A DNA stretch of 15,490 nucleotides from NCBI GenBank assembly GCA_026770615.1, contig MU631526.1, forward strand, positions 54,684 to 70,173, read 5' to 3'. This document shows, in pieces, positions 1 through 7,025 of the stretch. The notes beneath the pieces were generated by a model that was not told the origin of the DNA, ran no database searches, and was given only the letters and a program-made list of their open reading frames with translations. The stretch's first letter is position 1. Each line of letters begins with the position of its first letter. This DNA is from Pavlovales sp. CCMP2436. Taxonomy: Eukaryota > Haptophyta > Pavlovophyceae > Pavlovales. The position numbers and the translations under genes are program-made.

Positions 1-364
1 TCCCACTTTGTGGTTCCTGCCCCTCGTGGGCAAGAATCACACTGTGGGATAATGGCCGTCGGAGTATAGTTGTCTGTGTTATGGCGCTACAGGATTGTCG
101 CGTGCGCAGGCGTGCGGCAGCTCGAGCGCTCGAGATGCAGAGGAGTTCGGTCAGCAGCAAATCAGTCGAGCAGCGTCGATTGGCGTTTTGTTGATCAGAC
201 TCAGCGGTGGGGACGGTATCCGGTGTGCTCGGAAAGTTCCCCGGATCCAAGTGTTGTTCAACGCTCTGGTTCGGGTTTCAGAACCATTCGGGGGCGGACG
301 TATAACTAGAAATTTACACACAGGGGCCGCAACGGAAACGCTCAACTTTCGCAGAAACGAAACG
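1..364. other. Upstream region of the EF-hand-like gene
   Basis: No gene is supported here. The reading frame of the downstream gene stays open from about position 95, but it has only a TTG there and no ATG until 365, so this is most likely promoter and 5' UTR. A GC-box-like GGGGGCGG lies near 290. Positions 1-12 and 40-51 form an imperfect inverted repeat (TCCCAC...GTGGGA), which may be a repeat remnant. An antisense frame is open across 151-1008, but it mirrors the GC-rich gene and has no family signature. Confidence 0.4.
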
Positions 365-2047
365 ATGGCCGAGCCTCGGCGGAGAAAGGGGGACGGGGCG
401 AGCCAGCGCGCAATCGACGCGGCTGCGCCCGGCCCGTGGGACTCGCCCGACGACGGCGAGCTGCACGCGACCTCAAAGGCCGCCCGCGCGCTGTCGGCGA
501 GCCCCAGGCGGCCGCATCGAAGCTCGCTAGGCCCCTTCCAGCCGGCCAAGCTCGCCGACGCGAGCCCCGCGCGCCAACGCTCGTTGGACGCCTCTCGACA
601 AGGACCATCGGGTCCCGTAGCTAACTCCCGCCGCTCAAGCTTGCAGCATCGAGCCGAGCCGAGCCGAGCTCTGGGGCTCCGCGCTCCGAGCTTTGGCGGC
701 CTCCCGCGCGGTGCGGACTCGCCTGCGCGGCGTGCGCACTCTCCACGGCTCACCTCGCCTGGTCGCCGGCGCGGCAGCTCGCCGGCGCGCACGGGGCCGG
801 CGGTCCCGCTGGTTATAAGCGCTGCAGCCGCCGCCCGCTTGCTACCCGCGCCTCCAGGTCTAGCGGAGCATCCTCCCCCGAAGGGGCGCCCACCCTCGCC
901 CAGGATGCACGCCGCTGGCGGCGGCAGGGGGTCGGCGAGGGCACAGAGCGTGCCGAGGGGTTCTTCAGCAAAAGGAAAAGAGGGAGCGGATGCCACTGCC
1001 ACTGCCACTGCTACTGCCGTCGAGCCGCAGGCCGATGTGCCCCCGCCCGTGCCGCCCGCTCAGAATCCGCTGTCGGACTCGCTGCCGGGCATGCCTCCGA
1101 TCTCCGCCGAGGAAGTTCACCGCCTGCGTGCTGCCTTCCTCGAGGCTGCCTCCGCCGAGGCGCCTAATCTCGGCGCGAGCCCACACGAGTACAAGCTGCC
1201 CACTTCCAAGGCGCAGCAATTACTCGTCGACGCATGTGCCGAGATTGGACTTGGCGCGCACCATGTGCGTCGCATCTGCCGAGCCGAGACGGGTGCCCTC
1301 GACGCGCTCGCAGGCGATGGCACGGCCGCCTCGCCGCGCGCGTCCTTGCCGCGCGCGTCCTCGCCGCGCCGCAGCGGCGGCGGCGGCGCGTCCAACTCGC
1401 CAAGGCAGCGGCGTGCGCGCTCGCATGGAGTCTCTCTCACCCTGTCTGAGTTTGAGCGCTGGTATGTGAAAGCACGCTCATTGTCGCCAATCTTGGATTC
1501 GTCAACGGCCATGCCAACCGGGGACGCGACGGCGGCCGGATGCGCGCGCGCCATTGACGCCGCCGTAGCTCGCGCGCGCGGGCGAGTGGTCAGCGCCACG
1601 CTAGCTGCCCCCGACGACGCGGATGCCGAGGCGCGCCGCGCGCTGCGTGTGGTCGGCGCGCTTGACAGGGACGGCGCGGGTGGGCTCGCCGGCGCCGACG
1701 TGCTCGCGGCGCTGCGCCTGCTCCTCGGCGATCTCGTGCGGAAGCGCGCTCTGAAGCTCGGACCGATCGCCGCGGAGTGCAAGCGCGCGGTGCCGCCCGA
1801 CCTGTTTGGCCGGCTCGAGCGCACGGCCTTCGTGCGCTGGTGGCTGCGCTCAGAGTGGGCCGCCCTCGCGCGGCACGCCGCCACGGCCAACGAGCCACCG
1901 CCCGCCGGCGGCGGGGCGCGCTCAGCGCGCGCGCAAGGCGACGGGGCCGCCGCCGCGCGTCACGCGTTCGCCGATCTTGCTGCCACCCCCCACTCGCACC
2001 GCGACGACGACCTGCGCGAGTGGGGGCAGGACGCGGCCGACGAGTGA
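365..2047 (+). CDS. Hypothetical protein, SP/RR-rich disordered N-terminus and degenerate EF-hand-like C-terminus (560 aa)
   Basis: The start is the first ATG of a frame that is open further upstream. Residues 1-245 are low complexity, rich in Ala, Pro, Arg and Ser, with many SPR, SPAR and SPRR motifs of the kind phosphorylated by proline-directed kinases, plus a short Ala-Thr run encoded by a GCCACT-type repeat near 992-1017. From about residue 249 the sequence becomes helical and EF-hand-like. An EEVHRLRAAF helix starts near 249. LTLSEF at 358-363 resembles the end of an EF loop and the start of its second helix. The clearest loop is DRDGAGGLAGAD at 434-445, with Asp at positions 1, 3 and 12, Gly at 6 and Leu at 8, flanked by hydrophobic helices. 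A fourth helix pair ends with FVRWWLRSEW near 489. Only the third loop could plausibly bind calcium; the others lack acidic ligands. The family assignment is inference. No introns are apparent. Confidence 0.6.
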   Translation: MAEPRRRKGDGASQRAIDAAAPGPWDSPDDGELHATSKAARALSASPRRPHRSSLGPFQPAKLADASPARQRSLDASRQGPSGPVANSRRSSLQHRAEPSRALGLRAPSFGGLPRGADSPARRAHSPRLTSPGRRRGSSPARTGPAVPLVISAAAAARLLPAPPGLAEHPPPKGRPPSPRMHAAGGGRGSARAQSVPRGSSAKGKEGADATATATATAVEPQADVPPPVPPAQNPLSDSLPGMPPISAEEVHRLRAAFLEAASAEAPNLGASPHEYKLPTSKAQQLLVDACAEIGLGAHHVRRICRAETGALDALAGDGTAASPRASLPRASSPRRSGGGGASNSPRQRRARSHGVSLTLSEFERWYVKARSLSPILDSSTAMPTGDATAAGCARAIDAAVARARGRVVSATLAAPDDADAEARRALRVVGALDRDGAGGLAGADVLAALRLLLGDLVRKRALKLGPIAAECKRAVPPDLFGRLERTAFVRWWLRSEWAALARHAATANEPPPAGGGARSARAQGDGAAAARHAFADLAATPHSHRDDDLREWGQDAADE

Positions 2048-2149
2048 GGTTCTGCCGACCGTGCGAGAGCGCCGAGACATGCGGCTGCCATCTATTGTAG
2101 TCAGTTGTTGAGATCGGACTTAAGGTGCATGTAGTATCATAAACAATGG

Positions 2150-2175
2150 ATCGAAATCCGAATTAGTGGCCAGTC
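2150..2175 (+). repeat. Dispersed transposon-terminal motif, copy 1
   Basis: The core AATCCGAATTAGTGGCCAGT is shared with the ends of the foldback element at 13291-14867. Related copies occur at 13259, 13291, 13437, 14438 and inverted at 14843-14867. The sequence that follows (GGAAATT..., then TCCGGGAAA) resembles what follows the motif at 13315. This is therefore probably a solo or truncated terminus of the same family. Confidence 0.65.
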
Positions 2176-2320
2176 TGAAGCCTGGAAATTACGAACAATT
2201 CCGGGAAACGGTCCGGTCGACCCGGACCACCCCTGGATCCCTGAACTGGTATTAGAATCCTACTAACTACTAACAAGTAGGCGGCCGCATCTGTCACTGT
2301 GTGGAAGTCTTCCTCCACAG

Positions 2321-2374
2321 GCTATGGCTCAGGTCACCCCCTGACAGGGGCCCTGACAGGAGAAGACCATCTTA
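2321..2374 (+). repeat. Left arm of an outer inverted repeat (partner 6245-6297)
   Basis: GCTATGGCTCAGGTCAC, then CCCTGACAG, then GAAGACCATCTTA recur in reverse complement at 6245-6297 with small indels in the middle. The pair encloses the Cys-rich pseudogene and the long-TIR element, so it may mark a larger, older transposon into which the inner one inserted. Confidence 0.6.
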
Positions 2375-2584
2375 GAATGTTTTACGAAGCCAAACGCGAA
2401 AAGTGGCCAGGATATTCTGAGCTGAATCGCGATTTGTGGATTCGGTTTTATTTTTTAAATATTATCGGCTCCCAACAACTCACTTGCTCTAATTAAATTA
2501 CATATGAAAAAGTTAAAAGTGTTAATTCGAGATCATGAAACTCTCAACTTGCGCCGCGTGCGGGAGCGTGTCTAGCAGCGTCCA

Positions 2585-3475
2585 TCACCACAGAGTGGCG
2601 AGGATCTCGCCGTGCGCCTTACGGAGGAGCTCCCAGATCGTCGGTGCCTCGGATGCGCGCGGCTGCACGCCCGACCGGCGCACCCGACTGACAACAAGCG
2701 GCCGACCAACGGGCGGGACTACGTTGAGCTTCACGTTGACCGCGCGCACCTCGGTCGCGTTGGGAATAAAGCGGACATCGGGGTCGTTGCCGGCAGCCAC
2801 AGGTTCCCACTCGACGAAATGCATGCCCTCGGGGTCGGCAGGGTGGCGTTCAAACCACTTGACCGCAAGCGCGATGTCGCCTTTGGTGAAGTTGGTCTGC
2901 TCGAGCTTGCCGCCTGCGTGTGTGAACTCCTTGATGATGCACGAGCCGTCGCCTGCGTCGGCACCCTGCCCAATCTAGTACCGATCCCCTGCCCCCCGCC
3001 CGCGCCCACCCTTGCGCGCTTGCGCGACCACCCAGTCTCCTGGCCGCAGCTTCTTCGCGAACCCTTTGCCCGCCGCCTGCGCGGTCGTGCGCGTCTTCTG
3101 CACTGTGCGCGCGTCGATCTGATGCAGCTCCTGCACGACCCACTCGCACATCGGTCGTCCGCAGCCTACGGCGGGGCTCGAGCACGTCGAGCCCATGCCC
3201 TCAGCGCACACGCAATCCCAGCAGCACTCGCACCAGCAGCCGAAAGTGCGCGCCGCGATCAACTTCTCCGTCAGCGCCAGGAACTCGGACGTGCCCGAGA
3301 TGCCATCCGCGCCGCTGAAGTTGCTCGCGGCACCACGCTGCCGCTCGGTCTCGATCACCTCGCACGGCGAGTGCACGATCTTGATCTCGCTGACGATCTT
3401 GGACTGGTGCGACTTGGTCCACGCCTCCGAATTGAAGTGCTTCTCGAGGTGCTCGCGCGCCTCCAGGTCAGAGGT
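2585..3475 (-). pseudogene. C-terminal remnant of a Cys-rich protein of probable transposon origin
   Basis: One minus-strand frame runs from the element boundary at 3475 to a stop at 2585, broken by a single in-frame TAG at 2975-2977. In order it holds: a helical segment with EHLEKHF and WTKSHQSKIVSEIKIVHSP; a dense cysteine cluster (FGCWCECCWDCVC, then C..PAVGCGRPMCEW), probably metal-binding; a beta-rich PGDWVVAQARKG segment; and, past the stop, IGQGADAGDGSCIIKEFT, KGDIALAVKWFERH and FVEWEP. The context strengthens on both sides of the TAG, so the stop is probably a recent nonsense change in a once continuous chain. The overall pattern is reminiscent of C-terminal regions of large DNA-transposon proteins in algae and invertebrates, but I cannot name the family. 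The N-terminal part is missing where the long-TIR element begins. Confidence 0.55.
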
Positions 3476-3528
3476 CACTAATCCTGACCAGATATTTATA
3501 TGGGGACCTCTGAGCTCAGAGGTCATCT
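3476..3528 (+). repeat. Outer part of the left terminal inverted repeat
   Basis: These 53 bp match the reverse complement of about 5976-6036, including TGGGGACCTCTGAGCTCAGA. They end in ATCT. The same ATCT recurs at 4681-4684, where the match to the right arm resumes. Confidence 0.75.
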
Positions 3529-4680
3529 GAGGCCGATCACGGGCGTGGCGGGATGTGAAGGAGAACGAGCGCGGCTGACAACGCCGTGCCGCGCGCGCCG
3601 TCAACGGCGTGCGCGACCGCGGCTGACAAGTCCGGGGTCGAGCTACTCGTCACACTGTGGCTCACCTGCAAGCCCGGACAGGGCGTGCGAGTGGAGCCGC
3701 GGTGGAACGCGGGTGGCTACGCGTACGCCGTGGGGCGGAACGTCGAGAAGCGTGCACCGCGGGAGTGGAACTCGGGCGCGTGCGGCGTGGCTGCGGCTGG
3801 CGATGACTGGAGTGCGCGTGTGGCGGCAATCTTCGGTATTCTGGCGACGGAGCTTCCGGACGACGTCGACTTCACGATCGCGCCGTGGTTCACAAACGGG
3901 AGGCGCGTGATGTTCGTGCTCACTGCCCGCGTCGCCTTCGCGCCGCGAAGGCAGCGGTCGACGGGTGGCCAGTCCCACGGGGGCAAGACTTCGCGCGCCA
4001 GGCGTGGTGCAATGCGGGCGGCCGCGCACGCGCCCGCTGACACAGCTGCTGCGGGGCCGATAGTGCAACCGACACGCCCCACCATGGCCGCGGCAACGGG
4101 TGTGGCAGCGGTCGCGTCCGGTGGCGCGCGCGATGACGCGGCTGCCGCGGGGTTGGTGGTGCCGCCTACAGGCCCCAAGTTGGCCGTGGCAACGGGTGTG
4201 GCAGCGGTCGCGGCCATAGTGGCGTCTGCGGCAAACCCGGCCGCCGAGGGGTCGGTAGTGCCGTCTATCGGCACCGCGGCACCGCTGGATTTGCCGCAGG
4301 CGCTGCTCTCGCCCCCGCACATGCCACTGCTGCTGCACAGTTTGAAGCGCCTCGCGAGCGACGCCTTTCCATCAGTCAGGTTGCTGAATGGTGGCAAGGC
4401 TTTGGTTTCGAGGGTGCTGCAGGCGTGGGTGGGCGGCAGTGAGCGGGCGGCGGCAGCCGCAACGGAGACGGGGCAATGACGACGGCGGCGACGGCGACAG
4501 TGGCAAGGACATGGGCGTGATCGACAACTCAACGATATAATTTTTGTCAGTGATGGCTCTTCATCGAACGCGCTGGAGGTACCTGTTGGCACGGCGGATT
4601 CACCTCTCGGAGTAAGTGACGTCGTTATGAACCGACGATGACGGAGCAGTTGTGACGGAGTCTCGAGCGGAATAAATTAT
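3529..4680. mobile_element. 1,152-bp insert splitting the left inverted-repeat arm
   Basis: The right arm of the element is continuous at the point where the left arm is split, which shows this segment as an insertion (or, less simply, a deletion from the right arm). It is bordered by ATCT at 3525-3528 and 4681-4684, consistent with a 4-bp target duplication. The insert has no terminal inverted repeats. Its right end reads GGAATAAATTAT, containing an AATAAA-like signal. Most of it is a GC-rich ORF (3586-4479), a composition unlike the AT-rich flanks of transposon remnants. It could be a retrocopy or captured host sequence. Confidence 0.5.
3586..4479 (+). CDS. Hypothetical Ala-rich ORF with 32-33-residue repeats, likely partial
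   Basis: The frame is open from 3559 after a TGA. It has no ATG until about residue 143, and the given start is a GTG, so it is probably an internal exon, a captured fragment or a pseudogene. Residues 17-125 have a normal amino-acid mix with many Trp and hydrophobic positions (LLVTLWLTCKPG, AIFGILATELPDDVDF, APWFTNGRRVMFVL). After this comes an Ala-rich tract with an imperfect direct repeat about every 96-99 bp: GCAACGGGTGTGGCAGCGGT occurs at 4093 and 4189, and the preceding GGGG-TNGTNGTGCC block occurs three times. The C-terminal 60 residues are again mixed (LLHSLKRLASDAF). I do not recognise a family. An antisense frame (3717-4592) is also open but looks like a shadow. Confidence 0.35.
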   Translation: MPRAPSTACATAADKSGVELLVTLWLTCKPGQGVRVEPRWNAGGYAYAVGRNVEKRAPREWNSGACGVAAAGDDWSARVAAIFGILATELPDDVDFTIAPWFTNGRRVMFVLTARVAFAPRRQRSTGGQSHGGKTSRARRGAMRAAAHAPADTAAAGPIVQPTRPTMAAATGVAAVASGGARDDAAAAGLVVPPTGPKLAVATGVAAVAAIVASAANPAAEGSVVPSIGTAAPLDLPQALLSPPHMPLLLHSLKRLASDAFPSVRLLNGGKALVSRVLQAWVGGSERAAAAATETGQ

Positions 4681-4877
4681 ATCTCCAAATAGGGGATCTC
4701 TGAGATCTCCTAAAGTGCTCCGTATGTCGGGAGATGAGGAACCGACGCGGCCCCAGACGGCCGGGAGATGAGGTCGGCGCCGATTGGCGCCGACGGACGA
4801 AGCCTTGAAAAACGAAAAACACGTCAGCGCCGCGAAGCACACGACCCCTTCGAGGTCCCACGGCCGGCCGTCGCGAC
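4681..4877 (+). repeat. Inner part of the left terminal inverted repeat
   Basis: It matches the reverse complement of 5763-5978 with one gap of about 19 bp and scattered substitutions. Internally it holds GATCTCTGAGATC (palindromic) and two GGGAGATGAGG copies. Confidence 0.85.
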
Positions 4878-5081
4878 GCTTGCCGGGTCGCGGAGCCGCC
4901 GGGGCAATGTCGGGCGACCCGGACGCGGCGATGTCTTTCGCGGATCAAGTGCTCCTCCGGCCTCCGGCAGCTCGCGCGGGCGCTCCCGGCCCTCCCTCTT
5001 TCCACGCTCGCCGGCGCCCCGGGCTCGCCGCCGGCCGCCGTCCCCGAGCTGGCCCCGGACGTCCGAGACGAGCTGGCCGAG

Positions 5082-5849
5082 GTGGAGACGCTGGTCGGCG
5101 AGGCCGCGGCCGACGCGACGGCGGCGGCCAGGACCGCCACGCTGCCGCCCGGCGGCGGAGCGAGCGCGGACGGGGCCGGAAGCGTGGCGGCGAGCTCGGC
5201 CGCGCCGCCCGACGCGCCGCTGTCGGCGTCCCTCGCGGCGGGTCTGCTCAGCTACCTGAAGATGCTGCCGCCGCAGGATCGCCTCTGTCCCCGTGGAGAA
5301 CTCCCTGAGCTCACAGTCCCGCGGTGCTGCGAGAGGAACAAGTGCCTGCTCCAGCTCTTCACGACGACCGCGTCACGCAGGCGGTGCCGCGCGATCTCGC
5401 TGCTGATGTTCGAGTGGCGCGAGTACGAGCGGGTGGAGCCCAAGGGAGGCAAAGCGCGTCACGGTCGATGGGTGCCGAGCATGCTGCTGCCGACCAAAAA
5501 GAAACGCCGCCGGCTGACGGGCGGGAAGAAGCTCCTCTCGTGGGGCGTGCGCGCGGATGCAGCGCGCCGGAGACGGCACCGGCTCGTGCGCGTCGACCCC
5601 TCGGGCGTGCTCCAGTCGACGCGGCGCGCGCTCCGCATGTTCGCCCTGGAGGAGGTGCTACCCGTGCTGTCTGGCTGCTGCGTCAGTGCCATTCGGACGC
5701 TTACGTGGAGCAACTCGTGGGACCTGTACGGCCGGTCGGTGGACCTCGAAGGGGTCGTGTGCTTCGCGACGGCCGGCCGTGGGACCTCGAAGGGGTCGTG
5801 TGCTTCGCGACGCTTGCGTGTTTTCTGTTTTTTAAGGCCTCGTCCGTAA
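5082..5849 (+). CDS. Unrecognised ORF in the interior of the long-TIR element
   Basis: This is the longest frame between the two inverted-repeat arms, 255 codons from a GTG. The frame remains open upstream to about 4940, with plausible protein sequence (LRQLARALPALPLSTLAGAP, then PDVRDELAEVETLVGEAAAD), while a nearby ATG at 4931 lies in a different frame, which suggests a frameshift. The middle contains LLSYLKMLPP, FEWREYERV and a basic KKKRRR stretch, and the later part contains FALEEVLPVLSG. The last ~30 codons run into the right inverted repeat and are probably not native. It is not recognisable as a transposase, so it may be captured host coding sequence. Confidence that it is expressed is low. 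Confidence 0.25.
   Translation: METLVGEAAADATAAARTATLPPGGGASADGAGSVAASSAAPPDAPLSASLAAGLLSYLKMLPPQDRLCPRGELPELTVPRCCERNKCLLQLFTTTASRRRCRAISLLMFEWREYERVEPKGGKARHGRWVPSMLLPTKKKRRRLTGGKKLLSWGVRADAARRRRHRLVRVDPSGVLQSTRRALRMFALEEVLPVLSGCCVSAIRTLTWSNSWDLYGRSVDLEGVVCFATAGRGTSKGSCASRRLRVFCFLRPRP
5741..5811 (+). repeat. 41-bp tandem duplication at the inner edge of the right arm
   Basis: GGACCTCGAAGGGGTCGTGT followed by GCTTCGCGAC occurs at 5741-5770 and again at 5782-5811. The left arm holds one copy of this block, so the duplication arose in the right arm only. Confidence 0.85.
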
Positions 5850-6036
5850 CCGATTTTATTTCAAAGTCGGCGCCAATCGGCTCCTACCTCATCTCCCGGC
5901 CGTCTGGGGCTGCGTCGGTTCCTCATCTCCCGACATACGGAGCACTTTAGGAGATCTCAGAGGTCCCCTATTTGGAGATGACCTCTGAGCTCAGAGGTCC
6001 CCACATAAAGAGGTCTGGTCGGATTACGGATTAGTG
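5763..6036 (-). repeat. Right terminal inverted repeat
   Basis: This is the uninterrupted partner of the two left blocks (3476-3528 and 4681-4877). It ends GGATTACGGATTAGTG, where the left tip has only one TAATCC. Confidence 0.85.
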
Positions 6037-6244
6037 GCCTCGGTCAGTCGTGATCCAGAGCAGAAGTAGGATACTAAAAATGGTTCGAAACATGTTTAAA
6101 ATCAGCGCGCGTTAGTTATTAATCCCTGGCTCGCCCATGAAGACTTTAAGATATTCTGAAAAACGCATAAAATAGAGCTTGTTAAGCCCGACCAATTAGC
6201 ACTTCAAATTTCGGCGTAGCCCGTCAGGAATGCTCTCATCTCGG

Positions 6245-6297
6245 TAAGATGGTCTTCGCCCACTTGATAGCTGTCAGGGAGTGACCTGAGCCATAGC
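6245..6297 (-). repeat. Right arm of the outer inverted repeat (partner 2321-2374)
   Basis: It is the reverse complement of the left arm over TAAGATGGTCTTC, CTGTCAGGG and GTGACCTGAGCCATAGC, with a different central spacer. Confidence 0.6.
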
Positions 6298-6377
6298 TCA
6301 CAAATCGTCGATCATTCCACCGGCGGTCAAATTTTATCGAATCTGACGGAACTTCGGTCATCAGTACCGGTCAATTT

Positions 6378-6395
6378 GTCAGATAATTATCTGAC
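6378..6395. repeat. Perfect 18-bp palindrome
   Basis: GTCAGATAATTATCTGAC is a perfect inverted repeat without a spacer. Its role is unknown. Confidence 0.8.
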
Positions 6396-6502
6396 TGACG
6401 ATTTCGACGAATAACATCCAAATAAATAAGATATAGCGACTCCAGCGCTTTGTTTTTGGCTTCCTCATCATCCACCACTTCTACCAGCTCCCCACTTCGG
6501 CG

Positions 6503-6690
6503 TAGCGCGTAGGAGCCTGCGTCAGAGCGCTTAGATCAGCCTGACTTGAACTTGAAACGTACCGCCAGCCCGAACCCCCCTACATTAATATAATGGGGTA
6601 GCGCGTAGGAGCCTGCGTGAGAGCGCTTAGATCACCCTGACTTGAGATTGAAACGTACCGCTAGCCCGAACCCCCCTACATTAATATAAG
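6503..6690 (+). repeat. Two tandem copies of a 96-bp unit
   Basis: Each unit begins TAGCGCGTAGGAGCCTGCGT (6503 and 6599) and ends CCCCCCTACATTAATATAA. The copies differ at only a few positions, so the duplication is recent. A shorter related piece, TTCGGCGTAGCCCGT, is at about 6208. TAGCGCGTAGG has some likeness to a pol III A box, but no convincing B box follows. Confidence 0.9.
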
Positions 6691-6701
6691 ACTTCTATGA
6701 T

Positions 6702-6719
6702 AATCTATGTACATAGATT
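6702..6719. repeat. Perfect 18-bp palindrome
   Basis: AATCTATGTACATAGATT is perfectly self-complementary. It lies between the tandem repeat and the end region of ALG9. Confidence 0.8.
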
Positions 6720-7025
6720 CAACCCAATTTTTTTTTGTAAATGTCAGGCTACGGATCCAGCGTGGTGCTGGTCTGGCCGCAGACACTGACTGGACTATCA
6801 GTGGTTGATAACCAGTCCGGGCGCAGAGCCGGATTCAGACTGTTACGTCGGGATTTTGGGGCTGCTGCCCTCAGTTTCCTTCCTGTAAATGTAGGATGTT
6901 AGACTTACTTCGACCTGCTTCCCGAGGCTCGGGATCCGACTAGCGCTGCAAGGACTAGTCGAGAGAAGGACCAGATCGGCGAACCCAACAGTAAATGCTC
7001 TACGTTTCAAGTGTCAACTAGTCGA

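Larger units (their letters stand above)
2048..2584. other. Intergenic region with transposon remnants
   Basis: No intact gene is seen. The stretch holds a copy of the dispersed terminal motif at 2150-2175, a small hairpin near 2300-2320 (TGTGGA...TCCACA), and one arm of an inverted repeat (2321-2374) whose partner is at 6245-6297. A 65-codon open stretch at 2299-2496 contains GEDHL. The inverted partner also reads GEDHL in one frame, so both may be scraps of one transposon-coded protein. Base composition turns AT-rich near 2440-2530. Confidence 0.5.
3476..6036. mobile_element. Long terminal-inverted-repeat DNA element with interrupted left arm
   Basis: The left end starts CACTAATCC and the right end finishes GGATTAGTG. 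Left blocks 3476-3528 and 4681-4877 match, in order, the reverse complement of the right arm 5763-6036 at high identity. Shared landmarks are the 20-bp palindrome GACCTCTGAGCTCAGAGGTC, CTCCTAAAGTGCTCCGTATG, GGGAGATGAGGAACCGACGC and CGACCCCTTCGAGGTCCCAC. The right arm has about 19 bp (5850-5868) absent from the left arm, a TAATCCG duplication near its tip and a 41-bp tandem duplication at its inner edge. CACTA/TAGTG tips recall the EnSpm/CACTA superfamily, but no matching target-site duplication is visible (GGT left, GCC right), and no transposase is recognised inside. It is best described as a non-autonomous element. Confidence 0.75.
6037..7025. other. Intergenic region with repeats, no gene seen
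   Basis: There is no convincing coding sequence. It contains the right arm of the outer inverted repeat (6245-6297), an 18-bp palindrome (6378-6395), a 96-bp tandem duplication (6503-6690), a second 18-bp palindrome (6702-6719), a T9 run near 6730 and a hairpin at 6788-6817 (arms GACTGG/CCAGTC plus TATCA/TGATA). The final few hundred bases are the expected 3' UTR and downstream region of ALG9, which is transcribed leftwards. Confidence 0.5.

Noticed and set aside
151..1008. Long antisense ORF (285 codons) opposite the EF-hand-like gene
   Set aside because: Arg/Ala/Gly-rich mirror of a high-GC gene with no family motif; a shadow frame.
3717..4592. 291-codon minus-strand ORF in the insert
   Set aside because: It begins at GTG, is Ala/Arg/Pro-biased, and lacks the balanced composition seen on the plus strand; kept as a possible alternative only.
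6503..6690. tRNA or tRNA-derived SINE
   Set aside because: TAGCGCGTAGG resembles an A box, but no good B box, cloverleaf or poly-A/T tail could be drawn.
6503..6690. CRISPR array
   Set aside because: Two long adjacent copies without spacers in an apparently eukaryotic genome; simple tandem duplication.
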